Assembly (NCBI RefSeq): GCF_018326005.1
Contig: NZ_AP021903.1
Coordinates: forward strand, 4,949,001 to 5,013,000
Source: Pseudomonas sp. Seg1
GTDB lineage: Bacteria; Pseudomonadota; Gammaproteobacteria; Pseudomonadales; Pseudomonadaceae
Reading direction: 5' to 3'
DNA length: 64,000 nucleotides
Shown here: in pieces, positions 16,199-25,265 of the stretch
How the letters are laid out: each line of letters starts with the position of its first letter
Numbering within the stretch: the first letter of the stretch is position 1
Translations under genes and position numbers: made by a program
The notes under the pieces: generated by a model
Databases searched by the model: none
What the model was told of the DNA's origin: nothing
What the model saw: the letters and a program-made list of their open reading frames with translations, nothing else

Positions 16199-16421
16199 GG
16201 TAAACCTCACGAAATGTTGATCGATGGTTTACACGCAGGGCGAAACAGTAGGCGCGCCCTCTGCCGGGACGTCTGCCGTGGGCAAGCGTACTGCAAACGG
16301 CGCCACAAAAGTGCAGGAAAAATCGCTTTTAATACGTTTATGTCGGTCTGGCGATAGCACGCAATCGATTCAGTTGTTAAAAGGTACGTCTTTGAAAATG
16401 CCCTGCGAAAGGAACTCGAAC

Positions 16422-17540
16422 ATGCCCGCCACTTTCACCAAAAGCGCCCTCATGCTGAGCCTGCTGCTCGGTATCGGTCAGGCGCACGCCGCCGATGTCG
16501 ATGCGCTGGCCGCCGCCCACGGCATTCCGCACCCGGCGGTCATCGCCCACCGTGGCGCGTCGTTCGATGCTCCGGAATCCACCGCCGCTTCCTACAAACT
16601 GGCGCGCGACCTGGGTGCCGATTATCTGGAAATGGACCTGCAACGCAGCAAGGATGGCGTGTTGTTCGCCCTGCACGACAACAACCTGCAGCGCACCACC
16701 GACGTCGCGACCAAGTTCCCCGAGCGCAAGGACAGCCCGGCCACAGCCTTCACCATGGCCGAACTGAAAACCCTCGACGCCGGTAGCTGGTACAACAAGT
16801 CCTACCCGGATCGCGCACGCCCGTCCTACGCCGGGCTGAAAATTCTGACCCTCGATGAAATCATCGACATCGCCCAGGCCAATCCGCAGCATAAGCCGGG
16901 CCTGTACATCGAGACCAAAGAGCCGCAACTGTTCCCAGGCATCGAGAAAGACCTGAAAGAGAAACTTCAGGACCGCGGCTGGCTGAGCCCGGCCGGTTCG
17001 AAACTGGCGAAAAGCGCACTGGGTGTCGGTCAGGGCAAAGGCAAGGTGATCCTGCAAACCTTCGAGAAAAACAGCCTCGAACTGCTGCAAAAGGAAATGC
17101 CGCAAGTGCCGAAGATCCTTCTTCTGTGGGTCGGCGAAGGCAGCATCGAGCCGAAATCCAAGGTGACCTTTGCCGACTCCGGCGAGAAGGACAAGAACGT
17201 TTTCTACGGTAAACAGGAACCGAAGTCCGAAGCCGAATTCAAGCAGTGGGTGGATTACGCCAAGGCTCAAGGTGCAATCGGTACCGGTCCTTCGGCGAAG
17301 CTGACCAAGGGCGGCGATCAGAGCTATTCGGATCTGGTGCAACCGTGGATGAATAAGTACACCCACGATCAGGGCCTGCTGGTGCACGTTTACACCGTCG
17401 ACGAGCCAGTGGACTTCGAGAAAGTCATGGCCGCAGGCGTCGATGGCATTTTCACCAACCGCGCCAGCGAACTGTTGAAGTTCTATAAACGCCCGGCCGC
17501 TGCCAGTGTCGATCAGGTGTTGAAGAACAACGGTTTCTGA
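16422..17540 (+). CDS. glpQ: Periplasmic glycerophosphodiester phosphodiesterase
   Basis: A 372-residue exported enzyme that cleaves glycerophosphodiesters from phospholipid turnover into glycerol 3-phosphate and an alcohol. A signal peptide ends near AHA/ADV. The GDPD fold is clear: VIAHRGASFDAPESTAASY (catalytic His/Arg), YLEMDLQRSKDGVLFALHDN (metal Glu/Asp and catalytic His), GLYIETKEPQ, and GVDGIFTN at the end. ATG 16422 has AGGA 8 bases upstream; the open frame extends upstream but without protein-like sequence. An AraC-type gene starts immediately after the stop. Confidence 0.9.
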   Translation: MPATFTKSALMLSLLLGIGQAHAADVDALAAAHGIPHPAVIAHRGASFDAPESTAASYKLARDLGADYLEMDLQRSKDGVLFALHDNNLQRTTDVATKFPERKDSPATAFTMAELKTLDAGSWYNKSYPDRARPSYAGLKILTLDEIIDIAQANPQHKPGLYIETKEPQLFPGIEKDLKEKLQDRGWLSPAGSKLAKSALGVGQGKGKVILQTFEKNSLELLQKEMPQVPKILLLWVGEGSIEPKSKVTFADSGEKDKNVFYGKQEPKSEAEFKQWVDYAKAQGAIGTGPSAKLTKGGDQSYSDLVQPWMNKYTHDQGLLVHVYTVDEPVDFEKVMAAGVDGIFTNRASELLKFYKRPAAASVDQVLKNNGF

Positions 17541-18224
17541 GTGACCACACACACCGAGTGGACGGGCCGCCTCTGGCTGGGGCACGACTATGGCCTGATC
17601 CACGGAGTGTCGGGGCGCACGGCGCCCCATTCCCACTATGCCCACCAGATTATTCTTGCCCCCGAGCGCCCCGTAACGGTGTTGCTCGATGGCGAAACCC
17701 TCAGCGTCTCGCAGCTGTTGATTGCCTCAAACGTGCGCCATGCGATTGTTGAAGCGCCGGACCCGCTGTTTACCGTTTATGCCGAACCGTTGCTGTTTGC
17801 TGCGCCCACGTTGCGTGAGGCGTTGTTTAACGCCGAACTGACGTTGCCTGCGCTTGATCTGGCGATACGCCAATGCCCGCGTCGTTCGCTGAGTGACCCG
17901 CGCATCGAACGTGCGCTAGCGGCGCTGGACGCTTCACTGACCGATAAAGTCGCCGCCCGCGCCGTGGCCGATACGGCGAATTTATCCCTGAGCCAGTTGC
18001 AGCGACTGTTGGTCAGTCAGGTCGGTTTGCCGGTGCGCAGGCTGGTGTTGTGGCGGCGTCTGCGCAGGGCGATGGCCTCGATTCTGGCGGGCGAGTCAGT
18101 GACATCCGCTGCACACAACGCAGGTTTCGCCGATTCGGCGCACTTCTCGCGCAGCCTGAAAAAACTCTTCGGCGTCACCGCGCGCCAGGCCTTGCAACAC
18201 ATCGACCTGACACTGCTCGACTGA
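17541..18224 (+). CDS. AraC-family transcriptional regulator
   Basis: A 227-residue regulator with a short cupin-like N-terminal part (SHYAHQIILAPERPVTVLLD) and a C-terminal AraC DNA-binding domain (LSLSQLQRLLVSQVGLPVRR, then AHNAGFADSAHFSRSLKKLF). The GTG start lies directly after the glpQ stop, so translation is probably coupled. Its role may be regulation of glpQ or of the convergent hydroxylase gene, but neither is shown. Confidence 0.83.
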   Translation: MTTHTEWTGRLWLGHDYGLIHGVSGRTAPHSHYAHQIILAPERPVTVLLDGETLSVSQLLIASNVRHAIVEAPDPLFTVYAEPLLFAAPTLREALFNAELTLPALDLAIRQCPRRSLSDPRIERALAALDASLTDKVAARAVADTANLSLSQLQRLLVSQVGLPVRRLVLWRRLRRAMASILAGESVTSAAHNAGFADSAHFSRSLKKLFGVTARQALQHIDLTLLD

Positions 18225-18225
18225 G

Positions 18226-19104
18226 TCAGCGGCGCAGCGCATCGGGCACTTGCGGTTCGCGACTCGACGTCACCGTTTCAAACGGATCGAGCAATTGCGC
18301 CACATAGTCGCGAGGGAAATCCGGGCGGCTGCCAATCCCCAGATCGCCTTGGCCGATGCGGTAATCCTCGGTGTAGAAACCGGTGCCCAGCAGCCAGTCC
18401 CACACGGTGAAGAACAGCCCGAAATTAACGTCGCCGGCTCGCCCGTACTTCATGTGATGGAAACGATGCAGTGGTGCCCAGGCGAAGATCCAGCGCAGAA
18501 AGCCGAGGCGCATATCGACATTCGAATGTTGCAACAACAGTTGGATCGCAATGGCGAATGCCAAGAGCGTTGCGACCTGCAACGGAATGCCCAGCACCAG
18601 CAACGGCAACAGCCCCGCCGAGGCTTCGAGCAGTTGATGCAACGGATGCTTCATCAAACCGTTGAAGCCGTATAAACGTTCAACACTGTGATGCACGGCA
18701 TGTAATCGCCACAGCCACGACACGCGATGACTGGCGTAATGCATCAGGCTGATACCGGCATCGGCAATGACAATCGCCAGCCCCAGTTGCAACCACAACG
18801 GCCAGCCTCTTGGCCACACACCGTCAATCGCCAGCACGACGACCAGTCCCGGTAGTGCAAGCAACCCCAAGGCACTCAACGCTTCGTTGACCAGCGCATG
18901 GAGGATGTCGCGCCGACGATCACCGGCCGCACGATTCCAGTACACCTCGTAAGGCAGCGCCCACTCGGCGATGAACGACACCGCCAGCGCGGCAATAAAC
19001 AGCGGCAACAACCACAGTGTCGAGACCTCTGCCAGCCACACACCCAGTCCGATAAAGCCGCCCCAGAACAACGGCGCGTACAACCCGGCCATCAAACGCT
19101 TCAT
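18226..19104 (-). CDS. Sterol desaturase / fatty acid hydroxylase family protein
   Basis: A 292-residue membrane di-iron enzyme with the three histidine boxes of the family: HYASHR, HAVHHS and HRFHHMKYG, set among about four or five membrane segments. Family members hydroxylate or desaturate lipids. ATG 19104 has GGAGG upstream with good spacing, and a longer frame starting at 19173 is less likely. The substrate cannot be deduced. Confidence 0.85.
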   Translation of the reverse strand: MKRLMAGLYAPLFWGGFIGLGVWLAEVSTLWLLPLFIAALAVSFIAEWALPYEVYWNRAAGDRRRDILHALVNEALSALGLLALPGLVVVLAIDGVWPRGWPLWLQLGLAIVIADAGISLMHYASHRVSWLWRLHAVHHSVERLYGFNGLMKHPLHQLLEASAGLLPLLVLGIPLQVATLLAFAIAIQLLLQHSNVDMRLGFLRWIFAWAPLHRFHHMKYGRAGDVNFGLFFTVWDWLLGTGFYTEDYRIGQGDLGIGSRPDFPRDYVAQLLDPFETVTSSREPQVPDALRR

Positions 19105-19271
19105 GTGCACCTCCATTGATCGAAGGCACAGCATGAAATCTCCCGGCGCGGGGTAATTGAACAAACGACGCAATCGAACGGGCGGTTTTAAGGGTGAGTT
19201 AAGTTGCGCTGGTTAATCTGAACTCACTGAAACAGCACACCCGCTCAGACAAACACTAAAGGATTGAACCG

Positions 19272-19577
19272 ATGAAAACTTTGACTGCCCTGTTTACCGC
19301 CGCTGCCCTGACCCTCACCGCTGGCCTGGCCCAGGCTGACGTCCGCGTCGATCAGATCCCTGAGTTGGTCAAGTCCGGCAAGATCAAGTCGCTGGAGTCG
19401 ATGAACGCCGAAGCACTGAAACTGCATCCGGGTGCGACCATCACCGACACCGATCTGGATAACCACTTCAACGGGTATGAGTACGAAGTTGAATTGAAAA
19501 CCGCTGATGGCAAAGAGTTCGACGTCGACTTCGACGCCACCACCGGCAAGGTGCTGAGCAACAAGCAAGACACCTGA
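19272..19577 (+). CDS. Periplasmic PepSY-domain protein
   Basis: A 101-residue exported protein: signal peptide (TALFTAAALTLTAGLAQA) followed by a PepSY-like domain (SLESMNAEALKLHPGATI, YEYEVELKTADGKEFDVDFD, ATTGKVLSNKQ). PepSY proteins are small periplasmic modules thought to inhibit peptidases or act as sensors. A terminator follows, so it is a single-gene unit. Confidence 0.85.
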   Translation: MKTLTALFTAAALTLTAGLAQADVRVDQIPELVKSGKIKSLESMNAEALKLHPGATITDTDLDNHFNGYEYEVELKTADGKEFDVDFDATTGKVLSNKQDT

Positions 19578-19591
19578 TTCAACGCCCATCC

Positions 19592-19625
19592 AAAGCCGCA
19601 CGATCCATCGATCGTGCGGCTTTTT
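19592..19625 (+). terminator. Terminator after the PepSY gene
   Basis: AAAGCCGCACGATC, loop, GATCGTGCGGCTTTTTC makes a long GC-rich stem and T run just after the stop. Confidence 0.9.
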
Positions 19626-19644
19626 CATGCCCGCACAAATCCCT

Positions 19645-19733
19645 TGTAGGAGTGAGCCTGCTCGCGATGGCGGTGGATCAGTCGACATCACCGTTGCTGA
19701 CCCACCGTCATCGCGAGCAGGCTCACTCCTACA
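19645..19733. repeat. REPIN, GAGCCTGCTCGCGAT type
   Basis: TGTAGGAGTGAGCCTGCTCG and its inverted copy flank a variable centre. The same family recurs at 49587. Confidence 0.8.
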
Positions 19734-19774
19734 GGTTTTTCTGCCTGCCGTAGGATTTATGGCCGATCCAGATT

Positions 19775-19819
19775 CTGTAGGAGCTGTCGAGTGAAACGAG
19801 CGTGCCGCAGCTCCTGCAG
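19775..19819 (-). terminator. Hairpin at the end of the FlxA-like gene
   Basis: CTGTAGGAGCTG and CAGCTCCTGCAG form imperfect inverted arms ending just beyond the stop of the minus-strand FlxA-like gene. It may be another degenerate REP copy and may serve as terminator. Confidence 0.45.
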
Positions 19820-19822
19820 GGT

Positions 19823-20272
19823 TTACGCCGAAGTGCTGACCAGCGAACCCGAGGTGCTTGAATCGGTATCCTGCAACGCCTGCAACAATGAGGCTGTTGC
19901 GGTGGACAGGGAGGCGGAAGTGGCAGTGATTTGCGCCTGAGCCGCCGCCACTTCAGTCGCCTTGGCATCCGCGCTTTCCTGCTTCGCCTGCGCCGCTTGC
20001 AACGCTTGCAACGCTTGCTGCTGTTCCTGCAATTGCTTCTGCAGTTCGGCAATCTGCTTGCGCAGTTCTTTCACCGTGTCCGATTCATCGCTGCTGCTGG
20101 AACTGCTATCGCCAGAAGGCGCTGCGCCGCCCGCCGCTTTCGGTGCATCGCTGGCGGCGCCAGTGCTGGCGACTGCGCTGGTGGAGTTTTCTTCACTGGT
20201 GTCGCTGACTGCGGCTTTGCTGGCCGAGGTAGCGACGGGTTGAGTGATCGAAACGGAGGTGATGCTGACCAT
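19823..20272 (-). CDS. FlxA-like coiled-coil protein
   Basis: A 149-residue low-complexity protein: a Ser/Thr/Ala-rich N-terminus (SVSITQPVATS), then a heptad coiled coil (VKELRKQIAELQKQLQEQQQ, about residues 67-95), then an Ala/Thr/Ser-rich tail. The layout resembles the FlxA-like family, proteins of unknown role controlled by the flagellar sigma factor in E. coli. A sigma-28-like promoter is visible upstream, supporting the link to motility. Family assignment is by layout only. Confidence 0.6.
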   Translation of the reverse strand: MVSITSVSITQPVATSASKAAVSDTSEENSTSAVASTGAASDAPKAAGGAAPSGDSSSSSSDESDTVKELRKQIAELQKQLQEQQQALQALQAAQAKQESADAKATEVAAAQAQITATSASLSTATASLLQALQDTDSSTSGSLVSTSA

Positions 20273-20305
20273 GGGAAGGCTCCAATGCCGGTTATGAATA
20301 ACCGG

Positions 20306-20332
20306 TCATCGTCGGTGGTCAGCTCAACTTGA
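20306..20332 (-). promoter_or_regulatory. Sigma-28 (FliA)-like promoter of the FlxA-like gene
   Basis: On the minus strand TCAA, 15 bases, GACGATGA fits the FliA consensus TAAA-N15-GCCGATAA, with GACGATGA matching 6 of 8 positions of the -10 element. The predicted transcription start lies about 27 bases before the ATG at 20272. Between the two is a perfect palindrome CCGGTTATGAATAACCGG (20288-20305). Confidence 0.5.
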
Positions 20333-20340
20333 GATCGACT

Positions 20341-20371
20341 GTGTACCGACTCGGTATCCGAACCGGTACAC
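20341..20371 (-). terminator. Hairpin after the chemoreceptor gene
   Basis: GTGTACCG and CGGTACAC are exact inverted arms 15 bases apart, 12 bases beyond the stop of the minus-strand chemoreceptor gene. There is no strong T run, so terminator function is tentative. Confidence 0.5.
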
Positions 20372-20382
20372 ATTCAATCGCG

Positions 20383-22005
20383 TCAGGCGCTCAAGCGCGC
20401 GGTGACTTCGTTCAGTTGCCCGGACAGACCATGCAGGTTCTGGCTGGCGCTTTCGGTGCGCTGGACATTGTCGAGGTTGGTGCTGGCGATCGAGGTGATT
20501 TCGGTCAGGTTGCGAGAAATATCTTCGGCCACCGACGTCTGTTCTTCTGCCGCCGTCGCGATCTGGCGGTTCATGTCGCGAATCGCCTCCACGGCATGGG
20601 TGATGCGCTCAAGCATCGCGCCCGCCTGAGTCACTTGCTCGACACTTTCGTCGCTGCGGGTCTGGCCGCTGTCGATGGCTTGGGCCGCGTCCACCGCGCC
20701 GGTCTGCACGCTCTGGATGATCTGATTGATCTCGATGATCGACTCTGCCGTACGCTGCGCCAGATTGCGCACTTCGTCAGCGACCACGGCAAAACCACGC
20801 CCGGCCTCACCCGCCCGCGCCGCTTCAATCGCCGCGTTGAGCGCCAGCAGATTGGTCTGCTCGGCAATGCCGCGAATCACTTCCAGCACCTTGCCGATGC
20901 GCCCGCTGTCCGCTTCCAGACGACGGATCACCGTGGCGGTGTTGGCGATTTCGCCGCGCATCTGGGTGATGCTGTGGATGGTGCTCTGCATGACCTTTTC
21001 ACCCTGCTGGGCGGACTGGTCGGCATCGTCGGCGGCCCGCGCTGCATCGGCGGCGTGACGCGCCACTTCCTGAGCGGTGGCAGACATTTCGTTCATCGCC
21101 GTGGCCACTTGATCGGTGCGGTTGAACTGCTCGTTGGTGCCGCCGGCCATGGTCGTGGCGATCGCATTCAACTCGCCGCTGGCGCTGTCCAGATCACTGG
21201 CGCTGCGCTGCAAACGGGCGAAGGTGTCGGCGAGGAAATCGCGCAGGGTGTTGGCGGCTGCGGCGAGGTTGCCGAGTTCATCCTGACGGTCGCTGACCAC
21301 GCGTTCGGCGAGTTTGCCGCGGCTCAGTTGAGTGACGTAGTCAATCAGTTTGCGGATCGGCTCAACCAGATTACGGTTGACCAGCCACAGGCTCAGCAGG
21401 CCAATCAGCAGGCCCGAAGCAAGCATTACCAACAGCCCGAGCCATACGGTGCGATCGGCCTCGGCACTGATCTGCACCGACTGTTCGGTGCCCTGTTTGC
21501 GCAGTTCGCTGACCAGTTCGCTCATCTGATCGCTGGCCGCACGGTCGACGCCTTTGACGGCGGTGTCGCCCGCCGTTGGATCGCCACCGGCAGCGACGTA
21601 GGCATCGCGGCCCTTCTGGTAGGCGCTGCCTAGCTGGCGATGCTCTTCGCGCAAACGCTCGATGCGGTTTTTCAGGCTCGGCTCGATGCCCTTCTGGCTG
21701 GCCAGTTCACCAAGGATGTTCTGCACATCGCGCTGACGATCCTCGAACTGGCCCCAATACTTGGCCAGGTCTGCCGGTTGCTTGCCGCGCAGCAGCACGT
21801 TTTTCCATTCCTGTACCTGCACCTTGAATTGCAGGTTGGCCTCGTCGATAAGTTGCGAGGTGTGCAACGGGCCAGCGATCAACTGACTGTAGCTCTGCAC
21901 GCCGTTGGACAGGAAATGGAAACAGGCCAGCGCGATCAACAGCATCGCCAGCAGGCTGCCGCTCAGCAGGGCGAGAATTTGCGCTCTCAGGGATTTTTGC
22001 AGCAT
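20383..22005 (-). CDS. Methyl-accepting chemotaxis protein
   Basis: A 540-residue chemoreceptor: N-terminal membrane segment ([20 protein letters not shown]), a periplasmic helical ligand domain of about 150 residues, a second membrane segment ([20 protein letters not shown]), HAMP, and the cytoplasmic signalling hairpin with its tip [20 protein letters not shown]. Length is usual for the class. The ATG at 22005 begins MLQKSLRAQ, with a weak ribosome site. The ligand is unknown. A FliA-like promoter upstream ties it to the flagellar regulon. Confidence 0.9.
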   Translation of the reverse strand: MLQKSLRAQILALLSGSLLAMLLIALACFHFLSNGVQSYSQLIAGPLHTSQLIDEANLQFKVQVQEWKNVLLRGKQPADLAKYWGQFEDRQRDVQNILGELASQKGIEPSLKNRIERLREEHRQLGSAYQKGRDAYVAAGGDPTAGDTAVKGVDRAASDQMSELVSELRKQGTEQSVQISAEADRTVWLGLLVMLASGLLIGLLSLWLVNRNLVEPIRKLIDYVTQLSRGKLAERVVSDRQDELGNLAAAANTLRDFLADTFARLQRSASDLDSASGELNAIATTMAGGTNEQFNRTDQVATAMNEMSATAQEVARHAADAARAADDADQSAQQGEKVMQSTIHSITQMRGEIANTATVIRRLEADSGRIGKVLEVIRGIAEQTNLLALNAAIEAARAGEAGRGFAVVADEVRNLAQRTAESIIEINQIIQSVQTGAVDAAQAIDSGQTRSDESVEQVTQAGAMLERITHAVEAIRDMNRQIATAAEEQTSVAEDISRNLTEITSIASTNLDNVQRTESASQNLHGLSGQLNEVTARLSA

Positions 22006-22119
22006 CGCAAGATACTCAGGACAGGGATGAGGCACGCCCGGTGAGGCGTGGGATTTTGCCGGACATCCATGTCGGCGAGCCTTGGCTGATGGCCAAGCGC
22101 GCGCAACGTAACCTAAGCG

Positions 22120-22146
22120 TGATCGGCGTGCCAGAGCGCTTCTTGA
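22120..22146 (-). promoter_or_regulatory. Sigma-28 (FliA)-like promoter of the chemoreceptor gene
   Basis: On the minus strand TCAA, 15 bases, GCCGATCA is a close match to TAAA-N15-GCCGATAA. It lies about 115 bases upstream of the ATG at 22005. Confidence 0.6.
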
Positions 22147-22282
22147 AGAAAATCCGACCGCCGGTAAGACATTGATCTGACGTCATTTTTCAGTCACACA
22201 AGTGTCATGTGCGCTTGCGATGATCCGGCTCAGTGAACCTGCCATTCCCGCGATCGACGCGCCCTCTTCGCAGCGAGCCTTC

Positions 22283-23306
22283 ATGAACCACAGCCTCGAT
22301 ACCAGCCATCGCGATCCTGACCTGTTTGGCTTGCTCTACGGTTTCCGTTTCCTGCCCGGTGAGCGTGGCCGCGAAGTCGATTCGGCGACGGCTCTGCGTT
22401 GTTTGCAGGACGACAGCGACAGCGGTGAATTCCTCTGGCTGCACCTGAACCTGGCGCACGCTGCCTGTGAGCGCTGGATGAAAAGTCATCTGCAACTGCC
22501 CGAAGAATTTTTCGAGGCGCTGCACGAAGGCTCGCGTTCGACGCGCATCGAGCATGTCGATTCGGCGTTGCTGGCGGTGGTCAACGACGTGGTGTTCAAC
22601 CTCAGCAGTATGGTTTCCTCGGACGTCTCGACGCTGTGGGTCTGCGTGCGCAGCAAGTTGATTGTCAGCGCGCGCCTGCAACCGTTGCACTCGGTGGACA
22701 AACTGCGCTCGTCGGTGAAGGCCGGCGAGCGCTTTCGTTCGCCGTCGGAACTGCTCGTGCACTTGCTGCGCGATCAGGGCGAAGTGCTGACGCAGATCGT
22801 GCGCAAGACCAGCCTGAGCGTCGATCAGGTCGAGGATGAATTGCTCTCCTCGCGGCTGTCGACCAACCGCGCCGAACTCGGCGCCAACCGCCGGGTGCTG
22901 GTGCGCTTGCAGCGGCTGCTGGCGCTGGAGCCGGGTTCCTTACTGCGCCTGCTCAATCGTCCGCCGCCGTGGTTGCAGAAGGAGGACGTCAAGGAGCTGC
23001 GCAAATCCACCGAGGAGTTCGCACTGATCATCAACGACCTCACCGCGCTCGGCGAGCGGATCAAACTGCTCCAGGAAGAGATCGCCGCCAACCTCAACGA
23101 ACAGAGCAACCGCACGCTGTTCACCCTGACCGTGGTGACGGTGCTGGCGCTGCCGATCAACATCATTGCCGGTTTTTTTCGGGATGAATGTCGGCGGCGT
23201 GCCGTTGTCGCAGGATCCGGAGGGGTTCTGGATATTGGTGGCGCTGGTGGCGACGTTTACGGTGATTGCCGGGCGTTGGGCGTTTCGTAAACGCGGCGAT
23301 TACTGA
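22283..23306 (+). pseudogene. zntB: Zinc transporter ZntB (CorA family), frameshifted
   Basis: This is a ZntB-type CorA-family channel for zinc, about 340 residues if intact. Cytoplasmic-domain motifs are clear (FLWLHLNLAHAACERWM, then EFALIINDLTALGERIKLLQ, then NRTLFTLTVVTVLALPINII). At the start of the second membrane segment a run of seven T (23173-23179) shifts the frame: the expected AGFFGMNVGG becomes AGFFRDECRR. The CorA GMN signature and last helix (PLSQDPEGFWILVALVATFT, to RKRGDY) are intact in the next frame. Removing one T restores the gene. The lesion would destroy ion selectivity, unless it is a sequencing error or recoded. Confidence 0.85.
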
Positions 23307-23317
23307 CGTCTCCACAC

Positions 23318-23420
23318 GCTCGTTCCCACGCTCTGCGTGGGAATGCATCAAGTGACGCTCTGCGTCACAGGGACGCGGAGCGTCCCGGGCGGCGTTCCCA
23401 CGCAGAGCGTGGGAACGAGC
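23318..23420. repeat. REPIN, CGTTCCCACGCTCTGCGTGG type
   Basis: CGTTCCCACGCTCTGCGTGG and its inverted copy flank an inner GACGCTCTGCGTC / GACGCGGAGCGTC pair. The same family recurs at 35503 and, as one copy, at 52135. Confidence 0.8.
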
Positions 23421-23532
23421 AGTAGACCGACGGCAGGGCTATTCATCCAAACACTGACCTGACGCAGTCTCTCTGTAATATTTAGCAACGATCATGGGCG
23501 ACATTCCTTCCCTCGCTCAGGATTGTCCGCTC

Positions 23533-25146
23533 ATGGCTACTCCCTCCCTGACCACCCGCCAGGCGTCCGCCCCCAGCGGCAGGCCGGCTCTGGACAAGAA
23601 AACCGGCCCGTTTACCTACGTGATCTTTTTCGCCGTGCTGGCGATGGGGATGCTGTTCACCGCCTACAGCCTGATGCACGACATGCACGAACTCGGCACG
23701 GTGGTCACCACCTGGACGCCATTCCTGCTGCTCGGCGTGGCGCTGTTGATTGCGCTGGGCTTCGAGTTCGTCAACGGTTTCCACGACACCGCCAACGCCG
23801 TCGCCACGGTGATTTACACCCACTCGTTGCCGCCGAATGTGGCCGTGGTCTGGTCGGGGTTCTTCAACTTTCTCGGGGTGCTGCTCTCAAGCGGCGCGGT
23901 GGCGTTCGGCATTATCGCTTTGCTGCCGGTGGAGTTGATTCTGCAGGTGGGTTCGTCGGCCGGTTTCGCAATGATTTTCGCCCTGCTGATCGCCGCGATT
24001 CTGTGGAACCTCGGCACCTGGTGGCTGGGCTTGCCGGCCTCGTCTTCGCACACCTTGATCGGCTCGATCATCGGCGTCGGCGTGGCCAATGCCTTGATGC
24101 ACGGACGCGACGGCACCAGCGGTGTCGACTGGGCGCAGGCAACCAAGATCGGTTACGCGTTGCTGCTGTCGCCACTGGTGGGTTTCGGTTGCGCGGCGCT
24201 GTTGCTGCTGGCGCTGCGCGCCTTCGTGAAGAACCGTTCGCTGTACAAGGCACCGGAAGGCAACACCCCACCGCCGTGGTGGATTCGCGGTTTGCTGATC
24301 CTCACCTGCACCGGCGTGTCTTTCGCCCACGGCTCCAATGACGGCCAAAAAGGCATGGGCCTGATCATGCTGATTCTGGTCGGCACCTTGCCGATGGCCT
24401 ACGCATTGAACCGCACCATGCCAGAAGAGCAATCGTTGCAGTTCGCCGCCGTCGCGCAAGTCACCCAGCAAGCGCTGGTGAACAGTGCGCCGCTGCCGAC
24501 ACCGGCCGATCCCCGCGCAGTGCTCTCCGATTACGTGCGCAGCAAGGAAGCCACGCCGCAGCTGATCCCCGCCCTCGCCGCCCTCACCGGGCACATCGGC
24601 GAAGAAGTCAAAGGCTACGGCTCGCTGGCGAAAGTTCCGGCTGAGGCCATGGGCAACGTGCGCAACGACATGTACCTGGCCAGCGAAAGCATTCGCCTGA
24701 TGGACAAGAACAAGGTCGGCAACTTCGACGCTGACACCAGCAGCAAGCTGCAACTGTTCAAGCAGCAGATCGACAACGCCACGCGGTTTATTCCGCTGTG
24801 GGTGAAGATCGCCGTGGCCATCGCGCTGGGGCTGGGCACCATGGTTGGCTGGAAGCGGATTGTGGTGACGGTGGGTGAAAAAATCGGCAAGACCCACCTG
24901 ACTTACGCCCAGGGCGCATCGGCGGAAACCGTGGCGATGCTGACCATTGGCGCCGCCGATATGTTCGGCTTGCCGGTGTCGACCACCCATGTGTTGTCCT
25001 CGGGCGTGGCCGGGACCATGGTCGCCAATGGCGGCGGCTTGCAGATGAAGACCATCCGCAATTTGCTGATGGCCTGGGTGCTGACGCTTCCCGCCGCCAT
25101 CCTGCTGTCCGGCAGCCTGTATTGGCTGTTCACTCAGATTTTCTGA
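23533..25146 (+). CDS. Inorganic phosphate transporter, PiT family
   Basis: A 537-residue permease of the PiT type. Both signature repeats are present: GFEFVNGFHDTANAVATVIY (about residue 73) and VSFAHGSNDGQKGMGLIML, plus GLPASSSHTLIGSIIGVG and GLPVSTTHVLSSGVAG. These repeats form the cation-phosphate path. About ten membrane segments surround a hydrophilic middle (residues about 305-410). ATG 23533 was chosen over one 39 bases upstream because AGGA precedes it. No clear Pho box was found. Confidence 0.9.
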   Translation: MATPSLTTRQASAPSGRPALDKKTGPFTYVIFFAVLAMGMLFTAYSLMHDMHELGTVVTTWTPFLLLGVALLIALGFEFVNGFHDTANAVATVIYTHSLPPNVAVVWSGFFNFLGVLLSSGAVAFGIIALLPVELILQVGSSAGFAMIFALLIAAILWNLGTWWLGLPASSSHTLIGSIIGVGVANALMHGRDGTSGVDWAQATKIGYALLLSPLVGFGCAALLLLALRAFVKNRSLYKAPEGNTPPPWWIRGLLILTCTGVSFAHGSNDGQKGMGLIMLILVGTLPMAYALNRTMPEEQSLQFAAVAQVTQQALVNSAPLPTPADPRAVLSDYVRSKEATPQLIPALAALTGHIGEEVKGYGSLAKVPAEAMGNVRNDMYLASESIRLMDKNKVGNFDADTSSKLQLFKQQIDNATRFIPLWVKIAVAIALGLGTMVGWKRIVVTVGEKIGKTHLTYAQGASAETVAMLTIGAADMFGLPVSTTHVLSSGVAGTMVANGGGLQMKTIRNLLMAWVLTLPAAILLSGSLYWLFTQIF

Positions 25147-25159
25147 ACAAGGAAAATCC

Positions 25160-25250
25160 CTGTGGGAGCGGGCTTGCCCGCAATTGCGGTGTATCAGCTA
25201 AATCAATGCTGAATGTGCCGGCGCCATCGCGGGCAAGCCCGCTCCCACAG
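25160..25250. repeat. REPIN, GGGCTTGCCCGC type
   Basis: CTGTGGGAGCGGGCTTGCCC and the inverted GGGCAAGCCCGCTCCCACAG flank a variable centre. The family recurs at 47780 and 54189. Confidence 0.8.
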
Positions 25251-25265
25251 TGTTCCGGGTGTTGG

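Noticed and set aside
23450..23500. Pho box before the phosphate transporter gene
   Set aside because: CTGAC and CTGTAAT halves do not have the correct spacing, and the match is poor.
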